50,791 nt of DNA. Origin: JACPRL01 sp035573715. GTDB taxonomy: Bacteria; Acidobacteriota; Terriglobia; Acidiferrales; 2-02-FULL-67-57. Shown here in pieces: positions 8,384 to 17,487 of this stretch; position 1 is the first letter of the stretch, and each line of letters starts with the position of its first letter. The stretch spans positions 1-50,791 of the forward strand of contig DATLZZ010000020.1 of NCBI GenBank assembly GCA_035573715.1, given 5' to 3'. The notes beneath the pieces are model-generated. The model saw only the letters and a program-made list of their open reading frames with translations. It did not search any database and was not told where the DNA came from. The translations under genes and the position numbers were made by a program.

Positions 8384-8446
8384 GGGAGGGCACGGCTTTG
8401 GCCGTGCTGAGAGCCCACACCCCAAAACGGGCTTAAGCCCCTGAGG
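8384..8446. repeat. REP-like intergenic palindromic element
   Basis: Two palindromes lie close together. GCACGGC (8390-8396) pairs with GCCGTGC (8401-8407) across a TTTG loop, and GGGCTTAAGCCC (8429-8440) is a perfect 12-base palindrome followed by CTGAGG. The form 'gggcacggcttt-ggccgtgc ... gggctTaagcccctgagg' resembles short interspersed elements I recall from acidobacterial intergenic regions. I see only one copy in this window. Confidence 0.5.
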
Positions 8447-8491
8447 TTCAGTGCAGTAGCCCGCCAGCGCCCGCGATGCTAAAATCAATCC

Positions 8492-8567
8492 GAGCCCGTA
8501 GCTCAGCCGGTAGAGCATCTGCCTTTTAAGCAGAGGGTCCCGGGTTCGAGCCCCGGCGGGCTCACCA
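8492..8567 (+). tRNA. tRNA-Lys (anticodon TTT)
   Basis: A 76-nt gene with a full cloverleaf. The acceptor stem is GAGCCCG/CGGGCTC, the D arm GTAGCTCAGCCGGTAGAGC, and the anticodon stem TCTGC/GCAGA has loop CTTTTAA, giving anticodon TTT. The T arm is CCGGGTTCGAGCCCCGG, with discriminator A and an encoded CCA (8565-8567). It sits 81 bases before pckA on the same strand. Confidence 0.97.
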
Positions 8568-8648
8568 TTCATCTCGTTGACTGGGGCGACCTTGCGGAAG
8601 GTATAATTGCGCCACCCTTGCCGCCGGGGAGCAAGCCAGGGAGGCACA

Positions 8649-10262
<1,614 letters not shown>

Positions 10263-10275
10263 CCCTCGCCGCGGG

Positions 10276-10572
10276 CTAGCCACCCGCGATGGCCCCAATG
10301 ATGAACAGTGGTTCGGCCCCGGACACCACTGCCTCGGGAAGCGGCGAATCCGGTGATTCGTGCGAGAGGTCTTCCTCGCAGGCGAAAAAGCGCAGAAACG
10401 GCCGCCGTTGCTGCGTCGCGTGGTCGCGGATGGTCCCGCGCAGCATCGGGTAGCGCGCTTCGAGCGTATCCAGCACCGCGCCCAGCGTCACCGGCGCCGG
10501 AACTTCGAGCTCCACGTCGCCGGCAACTCTCGCCAGCGTCCGCAGGTGCGGCGGCAGCACCACTCGAATCAT
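10276..10572 (-). CDS. MoaD/ThiS-family ubiquitin-like sulfur-carrier protein
   Basis: A 98-aa beta-grasp protein (MIRVVLPPHLRTLARVAGDV; GAVLDTLEARYPMLRGTIRD) ending in Ile-Ala-Gly-Gly. The C-terminal Gly-Gly is the hallmark of MoaD/ThiS carriers, whose terminus is adenylated and thiocarboxylated by an E1-like enzyme. No MoaE, ThiG or E1 gene is nearby, so the pathway is unknown. The start ATG (10572) overlaps the stop of the upstream BNR-repeat gene in an ATGA arrangement, implying translational coupling. It converges on pckA with 13 bases between the stops. Confidence 0.8.
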   Translation of the reverse strand: MIRVVLPPHLRTLARVAGDVELEVPAPVTLGAVLDTLEARYPMLRGTIRDHATQQRRPFLRFFACEEDLSHESPDSPLPEAVVSGAEPLFIIGAIAGG

Positions 10573-11747
10573 AACAGGGTTTGCACCTCGACCGAGAGCA
10601 CGGCGGGCAGGTCGCGAACAATCGGCGCCCAACTGTCGCCGGCATCAGCCGACGCGTAGACTTGGCCGCCGGTAGTGCCGAAGTAGACGCCGCAAGGCTC
10701 AAGCGTGTCCACCGCCATCGAGTCGCGCAGCACGTTGACGTAGCAGTCGCGCTGCGGCAGCCCCTTGGTCAGCGGCTCCCACTCGTTCCCGCCCGTGCGA
10801 CTGCGATAGACGCGCAACTGGCCATCGGGCGGAAAGTGCTCGCCGTCGCTTTTGATGGGCACAACGTAAATCGTCTCCGGCTCGTGGGCGTGGACGTCAA
10901 TCACAAACCCAAAGTCGGTGGGAAGGTTGCCGCTCACCTCGCGCCAGTTCTCCCCCGCGTCGTCTGAGCGCAGCACGTCCCAATGCTTCTGCATGAAGAG
11001 CGTCTGCGGGCGCGAGCGGTGCAGCGCGATGCGGTGCACGCAGTGGCCCACTTCAGCATTCGGGTCGGGGATGTATTGCGAGTGCAGCCCGCGGTTGATG
11101 GGCTTCCACGTCTGGCCGCCGTCATCGCTGCGAAAGGCGCCGGCAGCGGAGATCGCCACGAACAGACGCCTGGGATTGCTCGGGTCGATGAGAATGGTGT
11201 GCAGGCACATCCCGCCGGCGCCGGGCTGCCACTGCGGCCCGGTGCCGTGGCCGCGCAGCCCGGCGAGCTCGTGCCAGGTCTTGCCGCCGTCGGTGGTGCC
11301 GAAAAGCGCGGCGTCTTCTACGCCGGCGTAGACGTGGTCGGGGTTGTCGAGCGATGGCTCCAGGTGCCAGACGCGCTTGAACTCCCACGGGCGCTGCGAG
11401 CCGTCGTACCACTGGTGCGTGATCAGCGGTTTGCCGGTCTCCGGCGACGTGTCATAGACGAATCTGTTGCTTAGTCCGCCGGGGGGGTCGGTTGGACCCG
11501 GCATCTTCTCGCCGCCCGGCGTGCTCCAGGTTTTCCCGCCGTCATCCGACCGCTGGATAATCTGCCCGAACCAGCCGCTGGTCTGCGAGGCGTAAATCCG
11601 GTTCGGGTCGGCGGGCGAACCTTTCATGTGGTAGATCTCCCAGCCGGCGAAGTGCGGCCCGCTGACTTGCCAGTCCTGCCGCTTCCCGTCTGATGTCAGA
11701 ATGAACGCGCCCTTCCGTGTCCCAACCAGTACTCTGACCTTGCTCAT
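10569..11747 (-). CDS. BNR/WD40-like beta-propeller protein (sialidase-fold, 'VPS10-like')
   Basis: A 392-aa protein with several BNR/Asp-box repeats (QRSDDGGKTWS, GTTDGGKTWHE, RSDDGGQTWKP, RSDDAGENWRE, ASADAGDSWAP) spread along its length, as in six- or seven-bladed propellers. There is no signal peptide; it begins MSKVRVLVGTRKGAF, so it is probably cytoplasmic. Proteins of this type are annotated as exo-sialidase-like or 'WD40/YVTN/BNR-like' with no proven activity. I see no full sialidase Arg triad. It is translationally coupled to the MoaD/ThiS-like gene, and I recall this pairing in other phyla. Confidence 0.82.
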   Translation of the reverse strand: MSKVRVLVGTRKGAFILTSDGKRQDWQVSGPHFAGWEIYHMKGSPADPNRIYASQTSGWFGQIIQRSDDGGKTWSTPGGEKMPGPTDPPGGLSNRFVYDTSPETGKPLITHQWYDGSQRPWEFKRVWHLEPSLDNPDHVYAGVEDAALFGTTDGGKTWHELAGLRGHGTGPQWQPGAGGMCLHTILIDPSNPRRLFVAISAAGAFRSDDGGQTWKPINRGLHSQYIPDPNAEVGHCVHRIALHRSRPQTLFMQKHWDVLRSDDAGENWREVSGNLPTDFGFVIDVHAHEPETIYVVPIKSDGEHFPPDGQLRVYRSRTGGNEWEPLTKGLPQRDCYVNVLRDSMAVDTLEPCGVYFGTTGGQVYASADAGDSWAPIVRDLPAVLSVEVQTLL

Positions 11748-11883
11748 GGTGGCACCCCTTTCCTTTTCGCGCCCTTGTTGGATGCAGATAGCCTCGCCAG
11801 GCTTTCTTCCGAGACGCAGGAATCTGCTTTCCTACTCTGGAACTTTGCCCGCAAAAAGACGAGAATCCCATCCAGGGGCTTCG

Positions 11884-12783
11884 GTGTCAATTACTGCCGA
11901 GATTCGCGTCGGGCCGGCGGGGTGGTCGTATGACGACTGGTCGGGGATAGTCTATCCGGTTCCGCGCCCACGGGGCTTCCACGAAGCCACCTACCTCGCC
12001 GACTACTTCGACACCATCGAACTCAACGTCAGCTTCTACCGCCCCATCGACCACCTCACCGCCTGGAAGTGGCTGGAGCGGGTCGCTGCCAACCCGCGCT
12101 TCCTCTTCACCGCTAAGCTCTGGCAGGAGTTCACCCACGAAGGCCATCTCACCGAAGCCAACGAGCGCGAGTTCCGTCCCGGCATGGAGACGCTGCGCGA
12201 CGCCGGCAAGCTCGGCGCCCTGCTGGCGCAATTCCCCTGGTCGTTCAAAAACGAAACCGAAAGCCGCGCCTACCTGCGCAAGTTGGTGAATCGGTTCAAG
12301 GACTTCCCCCTGGTGGTCGAGGTGCGCCACGCCTCCTGGAACGACCCGAAGTTCTACGAGTGGCTGGCCGAGCACGGCATCGGCTTCTGCAACATCGACC
12401 AGCCGGTCATCGGCCGCTCACTCAAGCCCAGCGAGCGGGCAACCGCGCCGGTGGGCTACATCCGGCTCCACGGCCGCAACTACAAGGAGTGGTTCAGCGA
12501 GCGCGAAGACTCCGGCGCCGAGCGCTACAACTACCTCTACACCGAGGAAGAGCTCGAGCCCTGGGCGCGGCGCATCGAGCAGGTGGCCGACGAGACCCGC
12601 CTTACCTTCGTCATCACCAACAATCACTTCCAGGGCAAGGCGGTGACCAACGCGCTCCAGCTCATCGCGCGACTGACAAAGAAAAAAGTGAAAGTACCCC
12701 CACCGCTCCTCGAGCATTACCCGCAGCTCGAGCCCATCGCCCTCCGCGAAGGCACCACGCCCTCACTCTTTCCTCTGAGCTAG
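11884..12783 (+). CDS. DUF72 (YecE-family) protein
   Basis: A 299-aa TIM-barrel-like DUF72 protein. The signatures are IRVGPAGWSYDDWSGIVYP at the start, FDTIELNVSFYRP, FTAKLWQEFTHE, GALLAQFPWSF, VVEVRHASW, YIRLHGRN and the C-terminal ITNNHFQGKAVTNALQL. The open frame reaches back to 11701 inside the divergent BNR gene, so I chose GTG 11884, with AGGGGC 6 bases upstream, just before the conserved N-terminus. The biochemical role of DUF72 is not established. Its stop overlaps the stop of the convergent 75-aa gene by 4 bases. Confidence 0.85.
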   Translation: MSITAEIRVGPAGWSYDDWSGIVYPVPRPRGFHEATYLADYFDTIELNVSFYRPIDHLTAWKWLERVAANPRFLFTAKLWQEFTHEGHLTEANEREFRPGMETLRDAGKLGALLAQFPWSFKNETESRAYLRKLVNRFKDFPLVVEVRHASWNDPKFYEWLAEHGIGFCNIDQPVIGRSLKPSERATAPVGYIRLHGRNYKEWFSEREDSGAERYNYLYTEEELEPWARRIEQVADETRLTFVITNNHFQGKAVTNALQLIARLTKKKVKVPPPLLEHYPQLEPIALREGTTPSLFPLS

Positions 12784-13007
12784 GACCAGTTGATTGTTAC
12801 CTTCACACCTTTCTGGATGGGAACCGTCACCTTCCCCGGAACCGAGCCGGTAGCTTCTTTGGGAAAATCGAAGGTGATGGTTCCCGTACCATCCGTGTCA
12901 TCGCAATCCCATCGGTCGACTGGCTTGTCCGGGCTTCCACCTTTTTTCCAGACCTTGAAGTTCACTATGCAGCTTCCTCCACCGCCAATTCCCCCATTTC
13001 CTGGCAT
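12780..13007 (-). CDS. Small Gly-rich protein of unknown function, 75 aa
   Basis: Supported by a near-perfect ribosome site (AAGGAGGG, about 5 bases before ATG 13007) and by lying 83 bases downstream of the kinase-TPR gene on the same strand. The sequence begins MPGNGGIGGGG, then CIVNFKVWKKGG, two Cys in all, a short acidic patch (DDTDGTG) and beta-strand-like KVTVPIQKGVKVTINWS. There is no signal peptide or membrane segment. It may be co-transcribed with the kinase and serve as its partner or substrate, but that is guesswork from position. I do not recognise a family. Confidence 0.7.
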   Translation of the reverse strand: MPGNGGIGGGGSCIVNFKVWKKGGSPDKPVDRWDCDDTDGTGTITFDFPKEATGSVPGKVTVPIQKGVKVTINWS

Positions 13008-13090
13008 GTTGCCCTCCTTGGAACAACGTTGCTTTCCTTAAGAGTCCCGCTAGGAATGCTGCGCTGCAAGACAATGACCCACCAGCCCGC

Positions 13091-16000
13091 CTATTTCTGA
13101 AGAGCTTGGATATCGGGCCGAGCGGCGAAGCTTTCCCGGTGCGCCGGCTCCAGTGTCTGCTGCAACTGCAGGAGAGCTTCGCGGGCTTGCCGCGAAGAAG
13201 TCTTCGCTTCCTCGGCACGGCCCAGGCCCTGGAGCGCCTGGGCGCGGGCGTGCAGTGCTTGGGCGCGGAATTCGAGTCCCAGATTGGGCAGGGCAACGAC
13301 TTCGTTCAGCGTCTGCAACGCCGGCTCATACTCCCGCCGCTGCAACTGCACGCGGCCCAGGTGGATCGATGCCACGGCCAGGGTGTGCATGGCTTTGAGT
13401 TTCCGTGCCTGCGCCACGGCTTCCCGGCAGCGGGCCAGCCCGCGGGCCGAGTTGCCTTGCTCGGCCTCGAGCCAGCCGAGCGCCGCCCGCGCTTCCACCG
13501 AAGGCTCCGGAAGGGCGGAACCGCGGGCAAGGCTGGCCGCCTGCTCGAAGCTCTCCCGAGCGCGCTCGTAGTGCTTCGCTTGCCGGTTCAACTCGCCCAG
13601 CGCGTTGTGGGCCTGCGGCATGAGTTCCCCGAAATGTTTTTCCCCAACGGTGCGCGCGCCCTCTTCGATCAGGCTGCGGGCCCGCGCCGAGTCTCCGAGG
13701 CGGTGATAGGTCAGACCGAGCAGAATTTGGCCGTCGGCTTGGCGAAACTCATCCTGGGTTTCCTCCGCCAACGCCAGCGCCGCATCGAGCGCCTGCCGCG
13801 CCTGTTCATACCGGTTCTGAACAAAGTGAATGCGGCCCGCGGTCAGAATCGCCGATCCCAGTCGTTCCTTGCTTCCGATGGCTTTCCAGATGGCCTGAAC
13901 CTGGTTGATCTGGTCGAGGGCGGCCGCGTACCGGCCGGTATTGGTGTAATACATAGCCAGAGTATTTCGCGCCTGCGCCTGCCACTGCCGGTCTCCAACT
14001 TGTTCCAGTGTCGCCAACGCTTCCTGGGCAAGGCTCAGCCCCTGCTCAGGATCCACACCGTACTCGACGTAAATGGTCGCGAGATTGACTTTGGTCTGGG
14101 CCTGCTCCCACCGCGCCGGCCACTGCTGGGAGAGTGCCTGTTGGTAGTACCGGATGGCGCCGACGATGTCTCCCTGACGGCTGTAGGACACGCCAGTGTT
14201 CATCAGCGCTGTCACCACGTCGCGGTTGTTGCGGATCTCGCCCGCCGAGGAGACCAGCCGCTGCCAGTAAGTCCGCGCGCCCGCGTAGTCGCCCTGGTTG
14301 AACCGGACGTTCCCCAGGCGCAGATTGGCCCGGGCGACTCCGACTTCGTTGCCCGCCTCCTTGAAAATCTGCAACCCGCCCTCCGCATATTCCTGGGCTG
14401 GCGCGTACTTTCCCTGGATGCGAAGGATTTCGCTCAGTTCCAGCAGGACGTAGGCTTCGCACTCCCGGTTGCGGAGCGTCCGGCAAAGTTGCAGCGCCTT
14501 GTTCGCCTGAGCCATCCCTTGTTCGAGCTCCCCCGTCTTTCGATAGAGCGTCGCCAGCTCTTGATTGGCCAGGATGTAGTTAACGTCCCGCAGCAGCGCT
14601 TCCTGATACTGAGCAATGGCTTCTGGAAAGCGGCCCTGCCTGTGATAGACACCGGCCAAGCCCGCGTACCAGACGGCTTCATCGGGATACCAGCGAATCA
14701 GGTTCCGATACTTCGCTTCTGCGGACGCAAAGTCGTACCGGCACAACGCGACGTTGGCTTCAATGAACGCCGACTCCACGGTGGGCATCTGCGGCGACAC
14801 ATAGCGGAGGGCGTCTTCCGAAACACTGCGGGCTTTCTCGTCATAGCCCAGCAGGAAATAGACGTGCCCCATCCACGCCCGGGCCAAAGCGTAGCTCGGG
14901 TCCTCTTGAACCGCGCGCTCGAAGGCGCGCAAGGCGCGCGCGTACTCCCCTTGGGCGAAGAGGCTCTTCCCTTCGGTGAAGTGATAGGCTGCTGGAACCG
15001 TCCTGGGCCCGCTGCCGACCGACGCATAGTCCCGCCCCGGGCCGGCCTGCTTGAAATACTCCTGAATCTCCGTGGCCAAGGCGCTGTGCAGGGCATAGAA
15101 CGAGTCTCCGGCCGACCTGGTGCGGCGCCCTTCGACACTGCTGGTGGCACGCGTCTCGCCGGTTTGGGCGTCGCGAACGTCCACTTCGATGCGCACCGTG
15201 TCGCCGATCGCGATCATCCGCGGCGCCAGCACGTACCGGCTTTCGCTGAATCCCGCCACGGCCTGAACCGCCGCGGGACTGGAGATATCCACCTGTTGAG
15301 CTTCCAGCCCGGCCGTGATGCGTGCCAACTGCTCATAGGGATAAACGCGGATGTTGGGCGATCCGGTCAGGTCGGAGATGAGAACCTGCGTGAGCGTCAG
15401 TCGGATACGATCCAACTCCGCTTCGCCAGTTTGATTCGCGAAAGGCAGGACCGCCACGCGAACACGCTCCGCCGGAAGCATCATCCGCGGGCGGATCCAC
15501 GCCAGATACACCACCGCCAGCGCAACCACCAACAGGGCTGCGGCGGCCACCGCACTTTTCGGAGATAGCCGCAAAGTCCGAGCCGGTGTCCGCGCGGCGT
15601 CGCGGGGCGACGCCGCTATGGCCTCGCCGCGTTCCACCCGTTGCAGGTCGCCCAACAACTCGGTGGCCGTAGCGTAGCGGTCGGCCGGGTCCTTGGCCAG
15701 CGTCCTGAAGACAATCCGTTCCAGCGACTCGGGCACGGCGGGATTCAGTTCTCGCAGCCCCTGCGGCGGCAGGTGCAGGATGCGGTCGGTGGTGGCGGTG
15801 TGGCCGGCGACGCGGAAGGGATGCTGGCTGGCCAGCATCTCGTAGAACACCACCCCGAGCGAAAAAATGTCGCTGCGCTCGTCGATCTCCATTTCGAGCA
15901 GCGCTTCCGGCGACGCGTAGGCCACTGTGCCGCTGAAGCTGGACGTGCGCGACTCGTAGCTTTCGGTGGCGGCGGCGTCTCGCGCCTGCGGCAGCAGCTT

Positions 16001-16504
16001 GGCGATCCCGAAGTCCAGCACCTTCACCTGGCCGCGCGGCGAGAGCATGATGTTCTCCGGCTTCAGGTCACGGTGGGCAATGCCCTTCTCGTGCGCCGCC
16101 ACCAGCGCCTCCACACACTGGACGGCGATGGGCAGGAAGTCTGAAACCGAGAAAGGCTGGCGGAGGCGATGACGGAGGGTTTCGCCCTCGACGTATTCCA
16201 TCACAATGAAGAGCTCGTCGTTCTCTTCGAAGACGTCGTAGACGCCGGCGATGTGATCGTAGTTGAGTCTGGAGGCGCGTTCGGCTTCCTTGAGAAAGCG
16301 ATGGCGATAGTGCTCATCGTGGCGCAGGAAAGGCGAGATTCGCTTGAGAGCGACTGAGCGCTTGACCCGCGTGTCCTCGGCGCGGTAGACCTGCCCCATC
16401 CCGCCTTCGCCCAGCTTGGCGCGGATGTGGAACCGCCCAACCGTGGTCCCAGTCAGATCGGCCACAACCGGAGTGCGTCTGGCTTCGGTCGGCCCGACCA
16501 TCAA
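13091..16504 (-). CDS. Membrane-anchored Ser/Thr protein kinase with TPR repeats
   Basis: 1137 aa. Residues ~24-290 are a Hanks-type kinase: Gly loop LGEGGMGQVY, Lys54 in VALKRI, HRD at 144-146 (HRDLKPEN), DFG at 164-166, SGTVAYASPE activation segment. One membrane segment (~318-337) follows. Beyond it lies an FlgO/TolB-N-like domain (VAVLPFANQTGEAELDRIRL) and then about a dozen TPR units to the C-terminus (e.g. AYHFTEGKSLFAQGEYARAL). This layout (cytoplasmic kinase, outer TPR sensor) is common in Acidobacteria. Two adjacent ATGs (16504, 16501) follow GGGAG; either may be used. A 75-aa gene follows on the same strand. Confidence 0.93.
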   Translation of the reverse strand: MMVGPTEARRTPVVADLTGTTVGRFHIRAKLGEGGMGQVYRAEDTRVKRSVALKRISPFLRHDEHYRHRFLKEAERASRLNYDHIAGVYDVFEENDELFIVMEYVEGETLRHRLRQPFSVSDFLPIAVQCVEALVAAHEKGIAHRDLKPENIMLSPRGQVKVLDFGIAKLLPQARDAAATESYESRTSSFSGTVAYASPEALLEMEIDERSDIFSLGVVFYEMLASQHPFRVAGHTATTDRILHLPPQGLRELNPAVPESLERIVFRTLAKDPADRYATATELLGDLQRVERGEAIAASPRDAARTPARTLRLSPKSAVAAAALLVVALAVVYLAWIRPRMMLPAERVRVAVLPFANQTGEAELDRIRLTLTQVLISDLTGSPNIRVYPYEQLARITAGLEAQQVDISSPAAVQAVAGFSESRYVLAPRMIAIGDTVRIEVDVRDAQTGETRATSSVEGRRTRSAGDSFYALHSALATEIQEYFKQAGPGRDYASVGSGPRTVPAAYHFTEGKSLFAQGEYARALRAFERAVQEDPSYALARAWMGHVYFLLGYDEKARSVSEDALRYVSPQMPTVESAFIEANVALCRYDFASAEAKYRNLIRWYPDEAVWYAGLAGVYHRQGRFPEAIAQYQEALLRDVNYILANQELATLYRKTGELEQGMAQANKALQLCRTLRNRECEAYVLLELSEILRIQGKYAPAQEYAEGGLQIFKEAGNEVGVARANLRLGNVRFNQGDYAGARTYWQRLVSSAGEIRNNRDVVTALMNTGVSYSRQGDIVGAIRYYQQALSQQWPARWEQAQTKVNLATIYVEYGVDPEQGLSLAQEALATLEQVGDRQWQAQARNTLAMYYTNTGRYAAALDQINQVQAIWKAIGSKERLGSAILTAGRIHFVQNRYEQARQALDAALALAEETQDEFRQADGQILLGLTYHRLGDSARARSLIEEGARTVGEKHFGELMPQAHNALGELNRQAKHYERARESFEQAASLARGSALPEPSVEARAALGWLEAEQGNSARGLARCREAVAQARKLKAMHTLAVASIHLGRVQLQRREYEPALQTLNEVVALPNLGLEFRAQALHARAQALQGLGRAEEAKTSSRQAREALLQLQQTLEPAHRESFAARPDIQALQK

Positions 16505-16588
16505 AGAACTCCCGTGGCGGTGCGAGTGCGGTCCCGGCTTCCGAGTCCCGCGGCTGGGCTTAGAGCGCCGCTCCCTCCGGTTGGTCGA

Positions 16589-16617
16589 ATCTTACTCTTG
16601 GAACACCTGGGAAACAA
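16589..16617 (-). promoter_or_regulatory. Candidate promoter of the kinase-TPR gene
   Basis: On the minus strand TTGTTT (16617-16612), a 17-base spacer and TAAGAT (16594-16589). Transcription would start about 75-80 bases before ATG 16504. Confidence 0.45.
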
Positions 16618-16730
16618 GAAGAACAGGGAGGCGACCGGGTTTGTCCCCGGCTCGGCTTCGCTTCCGGTTGCGTCCCCGCTCATTCGGCTTCGCTCAGGGT
16701 GGGGGACGCGACTGGGCCTGCGGCTTGTCT

Positions 16731-16807
16731 CGTCCCCGGCGGGATTTGAACCACGCGTTTCCCCGCACAGAGCGGGGCGTCCTGGGCCAAGGCTAGACGA
16801 CGGGGAC
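16731..16807 (-). tRNA. tRNA-Gln-like gene (anticodon CTG) with irregular T arm
   Basis: On the minus strand a 7-bp acceptor (GTCCCCG/CGGGGAC), a D arm (GTCTAG...AGGAC) and a 5-bp anticodon stem (CCCCG/CGGGG) with loop CTCTGTG give anticodon CTG. The body resembles tRNA-Glu, as in bacteria that make Gln-tRNA by transamidation. Oddities: the T stem reads GCGTGG against CCCGC, so one T must bulge; position 37 is T instead of a purine; no CCA is encoded. A strong promoter (TTGACA-18-TAGATT) lies directly upstream, so the gene is probably transcribed. It may be a functional odd tRNA or a decaying one. Confidence 0.6.
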
Positions 16808-16813
16808 AGAAGG

Positions 16814-16843
16814 AATCTACCGGCAGGCCGCGAATAGTGTCAA
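16814..16843 (-). promoter_or_regulatory. Strong sigma-70-type promoter of the tRNA-Gln-like gene
   Basis: On the minus strand a perfect TTGACA (16843-16838), an 18-base spacer and TAGATT (16819-16814). Transcription would start within a few bases of the tRNA 5' end at 16807. Confidence 0.7.
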
Positions 16844-16868
16844 ACCGGTGCCGGTGTCCGGTGGCCGG

Positions 16869-17480
16869 TTATCGGTCAGCAAAGAGACGCGCTCGAAGGA
16901 AGTCGCGTAAGGGCGTCGGGCAGAGCTGCCCGGACGAGGCGTAGAAAATCGGCTTCGACGCCAGCGGCTTCAGCGAAATCTCGTCCCAGGCTGGCGGGGT
17001 GCCTTGCGGAGAGACAAGGACGTAGGCATCGGCGCGGTCGAGGAATTCGCGCGCCGTGGCTTTGAAGTCGGGATTGGAGAAGTCGAGCACCGGCAGGTAC
17101 AGGTCGGGGCGCAAGAAATGCAGCACGCTGTTGCTTTCCAGGATGACGTTTTCCGCGCCAGCGAGCTTCTGGCGCAATACCGGCATGGCTTCGGCCAGAC
17201 GCCCCTGCTTGGTGCGGGCCCAGAACGCCCGCCGCGCCCCCGCCATCAGAAAGCGCGACGAGTCCGTCTTCCCGCTGCGGTCGGTCTCTTCCTCAATCGC
17301 AAAGGTGTGCTCGTCCACCGCGCAGTGGCAGTTCTCGCCGTTGACGGAGCAGACGCCGTGGCCGTACTGAGTAATCTTCACCGCCGTCCACGCCGCCTCC
17401 GGAAAGGCGCGGATGATTTCCACCACCAGTTGCGTCTTGCCGATGTTGCGCGTGTGCCCGCCGACGACCACCAGCGCCAT
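16869..17480 (-). CDS. MobB-like P-loop GTPase-family protein
   Basis: A 203-aa protein that begins MALVVVGGHTRNIGKTQLV, a Walker A loop as in MobB (molybdopterin-guanine dinucleotide biosynthesis adaptor). A MobB-like ITQYGHGVCSV follows, with a Cys cluster (CSVNGENCHC) and an acidic patch. No mobA, moeA or other molybdenum-cofactor gene is adjacent, so the function is tentative. ATG 17480 is preferred over the frame's 17570 end because the upstream part overlaps lpxD without family sequence. It lies 7 bases downstream of lpxD on the same strand, so the two are probably co-transcribed. Confidence 0.75.
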   Translation of the reverse strand: MALVVVGGHTRNIGKTQLVVEIIRAFPEAAWTAVKITQYGHGVCSVNGENCHCAVDEHTFAIEEETDRSGKTDSSRFLMAGARRAFWARTKQGRLAEAMPVLRQKLAGAENVILESNSVLHFLRPDLYLPVLDFSNPDFKATAREFLDRADAYVLVSPQGTPPAWDEISLKPLASKPIFYASSGQLCPTPLRDFLRARLFADR

Positions 17481-17487
17481 AGCGTGA

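Noticed and set aside
12360..13100. 246-codon plus-strand frame spanning the end of the DUF72 gene
   Set aside because: Out-of-frame shadow of DUF72 that continues antisense into the 75-aa gene; no motifs and no ribosome site.
13106..15568. An 820-codon open frame antisense to the kinase-TPR gene
   Set aside because: Shadow of a GC-rich coding region; low-complexity composition and no family motif.
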